From Acorus gramineus (lineage: Eukaryota; Streptophyta; Magnoliopsida; Acorales; Acoraceae): a stretch of DNA of 64,000 bases. The position numbers and the translations under genes were made by a program. This document shows positions 1-9,658 of the stretch, in pieces. The stretch spans positions 7,522,007-7,586,006 of the forward strand of contig CM060852.1 of assembly GCA_030737835.1 (NCBI GenBank). Reading direction: 5' to 3'. The notes under the pieces are model-generated. The model made no database searches and was not told where the DNA came from. It worked only from the letters and a program-made list of their open reading frames with translations. How positions within the stretch are numbered: the stretch's first letter is position 1; each line of letters opens with the position of its first letter.

Positions 1-3000
1 GGAAGTGGAAAAATAAATAAAAAGGAGAAGAAATGTTACTGTTAGAAGTTTGGCACCTAGAAAACATGTACAAAACTTTCATGGGTGTGCAATAGCAATA
101 TGTTCGCTTGCTAAAATGATGGAAGCACAGTGGTCTTTGAGGGATGTAATGTTAAGTGGAATAAGGTACAAGTTTGTCATGGCAGATGTGTGTCTAACGA
201 TGAACCTGATCCTCTAGTAATTTCAATGAAAGATAACAATTCATCATACTTGGTGGGTCTTCTCCATAAAAGTAATATAATTGCACACTATACATTGATT
301 AAAACATCTGGCTCATCAAGTTAATTCTTTACACGGATGGTAGTTCAATAAAAAAAAAAGAAGGAAAAATAAACAAAGACCACCAACACAAACAGTAAAC
401 TGTAAAAGTGAATTCAAAACCAATACAACTATAAAAGTCTACAATTTTTGTATGTTTTTTTTTTTAATAAAAAACAATTTTTGTTATGTTTATTAGAATT
501 AAGAACTCACATCAAGAATTATACAATGAAGAGAATTAAAAGATCTAACCCATCACAAAACTGAAATCACTGTGTGAATAAATAAATAAATAAAGAAAGC
601 CCCAAAATCACAAAAAATCAAGTTTCGAGAGACGCCCAACTTTCGATGAGCAACCCAATTAAGAGAACCATACATTCCACCATTAAAAGCTCATAAAAAC
701 ACCAAACCCATGTCACAGATCCACAAAACAACATAATCCAAGCACACCCATTTTTAAAATAAGAGAACAAATCGAGAGAGATGGAAGCGTTTAGCAGGCC
801 TACCTGAGAAGATCCTAAACGGGTGAGAGATTCCAGACATGGGTCCGCTTAACAATCTAACAATCATCTTGTCATTCCAAAGCTCAGGATCTGCCAAACC
901 TTCAACAAACACACAATTTTCATAAAAAACAAAGATGGAAAATTTTGCTTAGCTGACAATACCCAACTCTAAAAAAAGAGTGGCTTTTGTTAGATTTTGT
1001 GGTCTAAAAAGGATGCTCTTCAAAGGGTATCTGACCCTTGAATTCATTGCAAGCAGTCATGGTTTTAGGTGGTGGGTGTTCATCTGTAGCTGGTAGAATC
1101 TATTATTACTACTTTGCCCCTCACCTTCCCCTGGTGACTGGTCCCTTTGGTTGTCAATTGTCATATTATAGGCGGTTTTAAAATTAATTAGCTTGATTAC
1201 AGAATAATTAGTGACAAGATTTACATAAGGTTGTCAGGCATCGCCAGCTTTCTTAACAGCCCTAGATGCAATCTGTATTCATTTTTATATAAAATAAAAT
1301 ATTATATACTTTATTATAATAAAGGTAGATAGCTAACGAGTTATATAAAGGTAGATAGCTAACGAGTTATATAAAATTATAAACGTGATTGTAAATTGAG
1401 AGTATGTTTGGTTGCGCGATTGCAAAATTGATTTTGCAGGAATTTGAGTTTTAAAACTGATTCTGCAAGAAGTTTACTTTCTCAACTTTTTGAAAATCAC
1501 AGTTTTTGAGCATTATTTGTCTGAACTCTGTATGCAGATAAAACTTTTTTATTGCACAATTATAAACGCAGTTTCCTGTAATCGCAAACGCTACGCAATC
1601 GCACAACCAAATGCACCCTCAATTCAGTCGCTCTACCCGTCTCTGTTTAAAAAAGGGAAAATGATATCTCCCGCTCTTTGTATAGTTTTATTTATTTATA
1701 GTTCACACTGTTTTTTATTACTTAAAAAATTATATAATTTTTTATTAAAATATTTATTATTATATGAAATGAAGTATATATTGAGATACAATAAAAAAAA
1801 TTTATTATTATTTTGTTTGGAGGAATGAACAAAAGAATTAATCTAAATTATTATGTGATGATCAGCTAGCAGTTGAAGGCAACATTTGAAATTTTTTTTT
1901 TTTATTGTCTCTCTCTTATTATGATGTATTTGATATTTGATGAGTTGGAAGAGCATCAACAACTTGGTTTGATTACCAAAAAAAAAAAAAACAACCAACT
2001 TGGTTAGGTACTTCAAATCGGTGACAACAGGTTGGTTTTGTTTATAAGGACAAACAAAAGTAAGAAGAATATTAAAAAAAAATTGCTAGAATTTTAAAAA
2101 TTATAATTTTAATTTTAAAATCTTACCTGATATCTTGATCACTTTATTTATCACAAGATGATAAAATTAAACAATCACAAAAATGTGTTGAATAATTTAA
2201 TAGTTCAAATCGTGCTAGACCTAACTTGGATTTTGTTGAAATGTTGGTTGTGCTCTACGCGGATCATAGGCTCGTAGCGGAGGCCATTGGCATTGCATTT
2301 ATACTCCATACAATATTTGAGAAACCGCGAATCCGATCTACATTCTCTCTATTGCCACCGCTTTTGCGGCCGGTATTAATAGAGAAGATGAAGAAATGAG
2401 CATATTATTTCTTATACGCATTTGTTCTTAAAAATTCTAAAAAATAAAAGTTGTATGTATATATACAATCCGTATATTATTTATTGTAGATTTACTCAAA
2501 AAAAATGTTTATTTTAAAAAATGCATAAGTTTTATCTTTATATTTCTGCCTTTTCAAATCATATCATCTTTGTAGACTCTATGGTATGGAATGTCACTTT
2601 GAAAATATATATCAAATTTATTCAAAACATGTTTAAATCTATATATTATTTATCATATATATTCAAATTAAATTACATTAAAAAAATTGAGTTTAAAAGA
2701 TCTGATTTTCTATTATTTAGATTAAGCTTTAGTTAAGTCGACGAACATCTTCCAGACTCTTAATATATCTATATGAAAGAGGTACAAAGATTAAATATTG
2801 GGGAGCATCACTATTAAAAAAAAAAAAAATCATTTCTAGCGGTCGTTAGATCATTTTGTTATGGCTAAATTATTAATTAAGTAACAAATGATGATTATTT
2901 TAAAATAAAAAACTCACTTTTCTATAAAGTAATTAATTATCTTGGTCGTATTCTGACAACTCGTGTATCTCCGTATGATCTAGTTTTAACGGTGATCTGG

Positions 3001-3160
3001 AGTCTCTACAATCATCAACGAAGATCAAACGTTAGTGGACGGTCGAGATTGGGTATCGAATTGGTGGATCGCAGGCACCTCCGACATCTTCGTTTCGTGT
3101 CAGCCACCCCTCTTTTTCAAGCTTTCTTCCGTCCGTCGTATTTTGAATCGAATTCAAATC
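1..3160. other. AT-rich upstream region without a confirmed gene
   Basis: I see no convincing complete gene here. The sequence is AT-rich with many A/T homopolymers. It contains a 26-bp unit repeated twice in tandem (1321-1346 and 1347-1372), a MITE-like element (1396-1622, listed separately) and one possible minus-strand exon (804-899, see findings). A small plus-strand open frame at 130-324 has no recognisable family and no clear splice context, so I do not call it. The right part presumably holds the promoter of the porin gene, but I see no clear TATA box. Confidence 0.5.
1396..1622. mobile_element. MITE-like element with ~28-bp terminal inverted repeats
   Basis: The left end (1396-1423) and the reverse complement of the right end (1595-1622) match over about 28 bases with few differences. 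Both carry the core TTTGGTTGYGCGATTGC. The roughly 225-bp interior has no coding capacity. A relative with the same core lies at 38172-38404, so this is a dispersed family. The target-site duplication is ambiguous because the flanks are palindromic (TTGA/TCAA, AATT). The superfamily is not determined. Confidence 0.7.
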
Positions 3161-3182
3161 TCTCTCTCTCTCTCTCTCTCTC
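3161..3182 (+). repeat. CT microsatellite in the porin 5' leader
   Basis: A (TC)n tract of about 11 units ends some 40 bases before the porin ATG at 3223. Pyrimidine-rich CT tracts are common in plant 5' UTRs and core promoters. A regulatory role is only inferred from position. Confidence 0.7.
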
Positions 3183-3222
3183 ACTCGATTGATTGATCGA
3201 TCTCGATCGAAAGAAAAGAAAG

Positions 3223-6200
3223 ATGAGCAAGGGACCCGGTCTGTTCTCCGACATCGGCAAGAAAGCCAGAGGTCCCTCTCTCTCCTCCTTCTCTCGATCG
3301 AAATGGAAATTTGTAGTTGTAGTTGTTGTTGTTATTGTGTCTGAATCCGTTGCGTTTGATTTTTCTTGACAGATCTGCTGACCAAGGACTACAACTATGA
3401 CCAGAGGTTCTCCGTCTCCTCCACCAGCGAAGCTGGACTTGTGAGATTCCTCTCCCTTGTTTTTTTTTTGTGTTATTTTTGTCTTTCTTGGTTGATCGGA
3501 TCTTGATTTCGAGTGTTGCGCGCATGTGAAATGGATTGTTGTTCTTTTAAATTTTGATTTGGTTTTTTAGAGAGGTAGAATTGATGTTGATGTGCTTCTT
3601 GGGTTTGTTAATTTGGTCATTATATCTGGTGATTTCGGTTTCTTTTGCTGTGGATTCCATTGTTCTGGTTTGGTCACTGAGTGAGGAACTCTTAGATTTG
3701 CTTGTTAGGGTTTCTTCTCTTCAAAATTCATACATTGGGGTTCGTCGGTGAAATTCGTGGTTACTGTATGATTTTTTTTTTTAAGTTTTCTTTTGAGTTA
3801 TTGAAGTTCAAGTTGTTTATCACTGTTTTTTTTTTCTTTTGAGTTTTGGATGGTTAAGCATATTGTTCTCAGATCCATTTGTGGTATCTGTTTTTTTTTA
3901 AAGGAAAGGTAGACCAACTACCACATTCAATTAAATTGGAAAACAAGTCGAATTATTACAAAGAGAAACAGAAAACAAAATAAAGCAAAAAACCATTCAC
4001 GCACCGGGCAGTAGTGGATGGCACTGCCACCCAAACCAAGGAATGGCACCACTTGCATACCACTAACTCCCCAATTTCAGATCCATTTGTGGTATCTGTT
4101 TAGTGCAGATCAATATTTAGTTGAATGCATACAGTTATTTGAACTAATCTGTTGATGTTTTGACAGATGTAACCATAGTTCAAAGTGCGGCGTGCTGATG
4201 TGCCCCCCTCGGCGCACATCAACACCCAAGTGCTGTCTAAGTGCGGCCATGTGCGGCCAGTCGTTCGAATCCAGTTCGAACGGGAATCAAACGGCCCTTA
4301 GGCGTTTAAATCCAGTTCGAACGAGAAATCAAACGGCCTTTCAGGCGTTCGAACCCAGTTCGAACGAAATTCAAACGGCCATTAAGTGTTCGAACCTAGT
4401 TCGAACGGAATTCAAACGGTTCGAACCCAGTTTGAACGGGATTCAAACGGCCCTTACGCGTTCGAATCCAGTTCGAACTGAATTCAAACGGTCTTTAGGC
4501 GTTCGAATTCTGTTTGAACGAGGTTCAAACGCCCATATACTAAAATTTTTTTTTTTTTTAAATAAAATATACAATGTGCCGTACATGTGGCCGCATGTAC
4601 CGGACCCCACCGCATAGTTTAGAATATAGTTTAGAATTAACTTTAAAATAAAATATAGTTTAGAATTAAGTTACATCCATAGTTTAAAAAACATGTACTG
4701 TATGCGGGCCCCACCGCATATGGGGTCCGCACATATTTTTTAAACTATGGATGTAACTTAATTCTAAACTAATTTTTTGATGTTCTGTGGGATATAATTT
4801 ATAAGCCTGAGCATGAACAAATGCTTCTGTTTGGTTGTGCTGCTTTCAATCGTGTTAACAAGTGACCTAACCACTCAATTTCACTAGTTATACAATTTGA
4901 AACTCGTGCATTGATCTTTAAGGATGTGTGTGTGTGTGTGTGTATCTAGAACATGATATTTTCCTATATGTTGGATGTGGGCCTTCATTGTTTATTTTTA
5001 TTTTCATCAACTATTAGATCATGTAAATGTAATGATTGGATTTTCACTTTTTTGGCATTTTTGTGAGTGGTGGTTGATAGGCATGTGCTGCAGTAACAGA
5101 ATAGAAATGTCAAGTATCACTAAAAAGCATCATTCTCTAGTTTTCTCTGTTGTTTAGAATTACTTCTCAAGTCACGCACTTGATGTCAGCAATTTCCTTA
5201 TGAAAATTACTCAAATTTTTATTTTTATTTATTTATTTTTTCTCATGAGGACCCCAATACAAGTTGGGGAAAACCCAATATGCACAGAATAGCCCACAAA
5301 CTCTGTGCACTAGGTAAGCCCATGGGTTTCAAACTTGAGACCTATGAGGAGCAAACCTACATCTCTAGACAAAAGCCACCCCGTGTGGGCTCATTTATCA
5401 TTCTTTCCTCTGAAGTCTTAACTATATGGTATAATGATTTTTGCATGGTTTTTCTAGAAAGCATATATGCTCGAAAATTATTCACTGTTACTTTGGAAGA
5501 AAAAGGTTGCTGTAGTTGGTATCATTTTGTTCATCAAAAATATATCAATAGATATCATTTTTTTCTATTAAATGATTTAAAAAGATGTCTGCAAATTTTA
5601 TGTCGCTAAGTTGAGCTGAAGCATGAAAATGATGAAATGGGCTTGGACAAGATATCTCCTCATTTTGTAAATGAACAAAGTCCTAAAAAAAAATCCTGAC
5701 AGGCTACTCACTAAAGAAGGTCCCATCCCTGCCTGGAAAATATTGCTTTCCCCCTTGTTTTATTTAAGGTCTGATTTCTGTTCTAAACAATATTGCTTGG
5801 CCTCATGTTATACGACCCTTAATCCCTAAGTCTGCAAAGAAACACTTCACAGGCGTTTGCACATCTATCCTTTTGGAATTGAACATACAAAGCAAAAAAA
5901 TTAACCCATCTATTAGCATCAGTATCCACTTGGAGACATGTAACAGCTGCACACTAGTGTTTTCCATCAAATTATATCTTGTTTTTCAATGCTTCAGCCT
6001 TGTGCTTGAGGAATTCTTCTTGATGATTAGTATTATGAGAGTAAAATCAAAATAAGAAAAGGGTGGTAATTCTCTCTCAAACCTGCCATGCTGCCTTTGG
6101 CATTCAGGGTGTAGCATGGATGAATTCATCATGGCGTATCTTAGCATTTACCAACTCTGACTCACTAGTGTTAAAAGAGAGGACTGAACTTTCCTTTTTT

Positions 6201-8639
6201 TCCACAATGATTGGTTGGGTGATCGCCTGATGAAACACAATTTTGTATACCTAGTTTATTTTTGGTTGATGCTTCTTGTTTCTCCTGCACATAAACTTCT
6301 CAGTGTATTATTCTCTACTGTGGTTCTCTACCTTGTGTAGTTCATCTTGTCATAATGAAAGTAGTAAACGGTTGCAATTTTTTTTAAAAAAAGATTTATA
6401 GTCCTTTAGTCATCATCATGACCCTCTTCAACAGGGCCATGTTCCTACTGAGGGGGTGTTTGGAGACATGGTTTGTATTATTTTGCTTTTGTAGGAAGTC
6501 AAAAGTTGCAATCCTGTTTCCAAACACCCAAAACTTTGATGATTAATTGGAAAGCATGGTTTAGTTTTTTAGTTATAAATGTGACTTTAAATTACTTTTC
6601 AAAAAGCAGAAAAGTATGCTCTTTGGGAATTAATTTTCAAAAGCAAAAAATGTATGATTTTTGAAAATCAAACTGTGTTCCCAAACGCACCCTAAGGCTG
6701 CATGTATGAATATACATGATTTGATATTACTTCATAGTGGTTCTGGGGCTGATGAAATGTCGAGCACTATTAGAATCACAGTTGGGAGCATAGAAGTCTT
6801 TCTTGTTATTTGTTACATTCTTTGAGTCCTATATATAGCAATATTCCATTGCTTATTATCTGCTAATTAGATTATCACATGTTCGAAATTTTACCACACA
6901 TAACCAACAGAATTTAACCTCTCGTGAATTACAGGGACTTACTTCAACCACAGTGAAGAAGGGAGGACTCTATACAGGTGAAGTTGGGTTGCTTTACAAA
7001 TACAGGAATACAAATGTTGATCTAAAAGTTGATGCAGCATCAAACGTAAGCTCTGAGCTTGTTTATTCTTCTAGAGTGCTACTTAATTTATTTTGTTCGT
7101 AAGTCTTCTATTGGCCCTAATGCAGGTCTTTACAACCCTCACTTTTAATGAAGTTCTTCCTTCTACAAAGGCTATCGCTTCGTTTAGGGCACCGGATTTC
7201 AACTCTGGAAAGGTACTGAGATCGTCTTTTGGGCAGTAAGTTCAGGGCACCAGATTTATATCCTGGATATCTTGTTATTAGTTACCCCGCTATTTAGGGG
7301 TGGTGAATAGTAAATACCAATCTGTTACATATTATTATTGTTAATTGAGAACTAACAAAATAACTTTTGCAATCCATATATAATCATTTAAGAATAAATT
7401 ACATGGATTTGCTGTTGAGTAAAAAAATAAGTCAACATGTGCAGATGCATAAAAATCCCAGATCAATACCTGCTTCCCAGTTTTTATCATTCCTTCAATT
7501 GTTGGTACTGCTTCATTTCAGAAGATGGGGGAGGTGGGCTTTTCAGCTGAACCACCCAGTTACCCAGGACAATCTTCTAGACAATACCTGCCCCTAATTT
7601 TCTGAGAACAGCTGGGAGTTTTTTTTTCCAATTGTCTAATCTATTCATAACCCAAATGCGCGTGAGTTTGAAAGTCTGAACTGAAATACCCAAGCCTTCG
7701 ATTTTATGGTCTATCAGCTGACACATAGTTACCCAGAGGGCCAGAAGGAACTTCTGGACTGTACGTGCCCCTAATTTTTGCCGAAAACTTGGGAGCTTCA
7801 TGTAGTCATTTTTTTAATTTTCTGAACAATTCATTATCCAAAGGCAGGTGAATTTGAAATTGAGAAATTCATGATCCTTCCAGTCTTCTGGCTGTAATCA
7901 TTCCAAATTCTCCTTTTCTTCTTGGGTATAGGCTGTATGAATCTGGTGTGATGCAGATAAGAGTACATAAAACAGGAATTCAATCTAGAAAAAAAAAGGA
8001 ATTCTGAGCATTTTTAATGATAACTAGGTTTTTTTTATTTGTTCAGGCGGAGGTGCAATATTTCCATGAACATGCAAGTTTTACCACTGCCGTGGCATTG
8101 AGCAAGAGCCCAACTATAGATGCTTCTGCAACCATAGGGGCTCAAGGTATTGCTTTTGGTGTCGAGGCAGGATTTGATGCTTCCTCCAAAAACCTCACAA
8201 AATACACCGCTGGGATAAGCATGGCAAAGCCAGACTCCAGTTCTGCTATAATTCTGTAAGTTGGTCAACCCCAGCCTATGCTGCTATAATGATTTAATTT
8301 TTTGCAGTCCTTTAAAAATGTCACATTTGTAGGGCGGACAAGGGAGATGTTCTCAAGATATCATACTTGCATTATCTTGGAGAAAAGCAAAGGAGCACCT
8401 TGGTCGGTGAGATCACAAGGAGATTCTCTACCAATGAGAACACATTTACAGCTGGAGGGTCTCATGCAATCGATCCTCAGACAACATTTAAAGCGAAGCT
8501 CAACAACCATGGGAAGCTTGGGGCCCTTCTGCAGCACGAGCTGAAGCCCAAGTCACTGCTGACTCTCTCTGGTGAGTTTGATACCAAGGCCTTGGAAAAG
8601 TATCCCAAGTTTGGGTTGTCGCTTGCTATCAAGCCATGA
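3223..8639 (+). CDS. VDAC: Mitochondrial outer membrane porin (VDAC), six exons, 276 aa
   Basis: Forms the voltage-dependent anion channel of the mitochondrial outer membrane, a 19-strand beta-barrel passing metabolites and nucleotides. Coding exons are 3223-3271, 3373-3440, 6935-7045, 7126-7212, 8047-8255 and 8333-8639. All introns are GT..AG and the frame closes to 276 residues, the usual plant VDAC length. The N-terminus MSKGPGLFSDIGKKARDLL is the amphipathic alpha-helix that sits in the pore. The following protein shows alternating beta-strand character, with STNENTFTAGGSHAIDP and the C-terminal TKALEKYPKFGLSLAIKP typical of plant porins. The ATG follows a CT-rich leader and no alternative start gives the helix. 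Intron 2 (3441-6934) is unusually large because of transposon insertions. Intron 4 carries an internal duplication. Which plant VDAC paralogue this is cannot be decided here. Confidence 0.95.
3869..4101 (-). mobile_element. 5'-truncated LINE/SINE-type retroposon with 25-bp target-site duplication
   Basis: A 183-bp insert (3894-4076) begins with a T run on the plus strand, i.e. a poly(A) tail on the minus strand. It is flanked by a perfect 25-bp direct repeat (3869-3893 and 4077-4101), the hallmark of target-primed reverse transcription. The insert has no coding frame, so it is either a severely 5'-truncated LINE or a SINE. It sits in porin intron 2. Confidence 0.85.
4173..4750. mobile_element. 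Non-autonomous DNA element with CCATAGTTYAAA ends
   Basis: The left end CCATAGTTCAAA and the right end TTTAAACTATGG are inverted repeats. The flanks both read ATGTAA (4167-4172 and 4751-4756), consistent with a target-site duplication. The 578-bp interior holds a 43-bp tandem repeat array and a hairpin, but no transposase. The superfamily is uncertain. It lies in porin intron 2. Confidence 0.6.
4260..4535. repeat. Tandem repeat, ~43-bp unit, about 7 copies
   Basis: Degenerate units centred on GTTCGAAYCCAGTTCGAACG followed by ATTCAAACGGCC repeat about seven times, one copy being shortened. Each unit contains the partial palindrome TTCGAA..TTCGAA. The copies vary in sequence and there are no unique spacers. 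This is a minisatellite inside the element at 4173-4750. Confidence 0.8.
4657..4770. repeat. Near-perfect inverted repeat (hairpin), 40-bp arms
   Basis: Arms 4657-4696 and 4731-4770 are complementary at 39 of 40 positions. The 34-base loop is itself largely self-complementary around GCGGGCCCCA/TGGGGTCCGC. In the porin pre-mRNA this would fold into one long hairpin. It extends past the right end of the element at 4173-4750. Confidence 0.85.
5225..5400 (-). mobile_element. Possible SINE, antisense, with A-rich tail
   Basis: On the minus strand the block ends in an A-rich AAATAAATAAATAAAAAT-like tail. It contains GGTCTCAAGTTTGAAACC, which resembles a degenerate tRNA-type B box. I could not define a target-site duplication, so the assignment is tentative. 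It lies in porin intron 2. Confidence 0.4.
6448..6693. mobile_element. MITE-like element with GGGTG(C)GTTTGG ends
   Basis: The left end GGGGGTGTTTGG and the right end CCAAACGCACCC are inverted repeats about 245 bp apart in porin intron 2. The interior is AT-rich and non-coding. Ends of this type are common in plant hAT-like MITEs. I see no clear target-site duplication. Confidence 0.5.
7547..7860. repeat. Diverged tandem duplication (~140-160 bp) in porin intron 4
   Basis: Two neighbouring blocks, about 7547-7680 and 7715-7860, share the ordered landmarks AGTTACCCAG, TGCCCCTAATTTT, GGGAG, a T run, and a CATWATCCAAA-like stretch followed by GTGARTTTGAAA. They are a diverged direct duplication of unknown origin with no coding frame. 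Confidence 0.6.
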
Positions 8640-8736
8640 TAACCCTTCTACCTTGCTCAAGCTGTGATGCAACTCAAAATCAATTCTTTGCTTTTCTATT
8701 TTTTGGTTTGGCTAAGCGTTCTAAAAGGGAAGAGAA

Positions 8737-8742
8737 AATAAA
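8737..8742 (+). terminator. Likely poly(A) signal of the porin gene
   Basis: AATAAA lies about 100 bases after the porin stop codon, in an A/T-rich context. This is the right position for a near-upstream element of the polyadenylation site. Confidence 0.6.
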
Positions 8743-8759
8743 ATACTCCCACAAACAAT

Positions 8760-9655
8760 TCTTACTGTTTAGAAGGTTTTGAATTTGTTTGGGCATTTTG
8801 GTCTTCCTCTTATCTGTGGGCAAGAACAATTTTGTAATTCTTGTGTTTTCATTTCCTATTCAAAGATGTTCTCTTTTGCTTGGATTCAGAGGGAAAATGC
8901 AACATGATACCCTTTTAAGGCATGTAGCTGATCGTATGACGTTCAACCATTATGTCCATAACTTCTTATGTTTAAAGTATATTATTGTGAATGGGTGCAT
9001 GCATATATTTTATTAGATGAACCATAGTTTCTTATTTTCATTTTTTGCGTAAAGGGACTATAAAATTCATTGGAAATATATTATGAAGATGCATGTTTCA
9101 TTAGATAAAGCATGCACTTTAAACTGTTCTAACGTAGTAATTGTACTCAAAGGTTGCACAAGAAACTGTCCTAACACTATTTTTTTGTGAACGCATTTAC
9201 ATTCTTTATAAAAAAAAAAAGAAGGATGGATCCAGACAATTAAAGATTTGATAAATTCTGATCTCTGAAAGTTTCATTCAATAATTTTGGTGTCAGGGTG
9301 AGCAACTTTGTAAACTCGTGTCCCTTTGCTTTCCTACACAAACATAGGTGCAAGGTTTGGGCCATATGCATGCATTGACCAAGAAGCGTTGTTATACACA
9401 ATCCTAACAACACGATCCTATTAGATATTGTATTTGTACAGACCAAAGGATTCATCGCACATCCAGAAATCCCAATTCAGTTTTAAAATTGTGTTTGGAC
9501 CAAAGGGTTCTTCGCTCGGACAAATGTTCTGGATCTCTACATGCTATAAATCATTGTAGGACAGAATGGACGGGTCAATTAAATATAATCTTAAGCCAAT
9601 TACATAATATGATATAGATACTGTACAATATGTAAGGCATCTTCTGGCCGTCTTG
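8760..9655. other. Intergenic region between the convergent porin and PPR genes
   Basis: AT-rich DNA between two convergent genes, holding their 3' UTRs. Short open frames here show no family signature or codon bias. I see nothing else in it. Confidence 0.6.
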
Positions 9656-9658
9656 CAT

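Noticed and set aside
130..324. 64-aa plus-strand frame at the left edge
   Set aside because: It looks somewhat protein-like (NNSSYLVGLLHKSN), but I recognise no family, and no supporting exon or signal is visible.
4260..4535. CRISPR-like regular repeat array
   Set aside because: Units are contiguous and degenerate with no unique spacers, and the genome is eukaryotic. It is a minisatellite.
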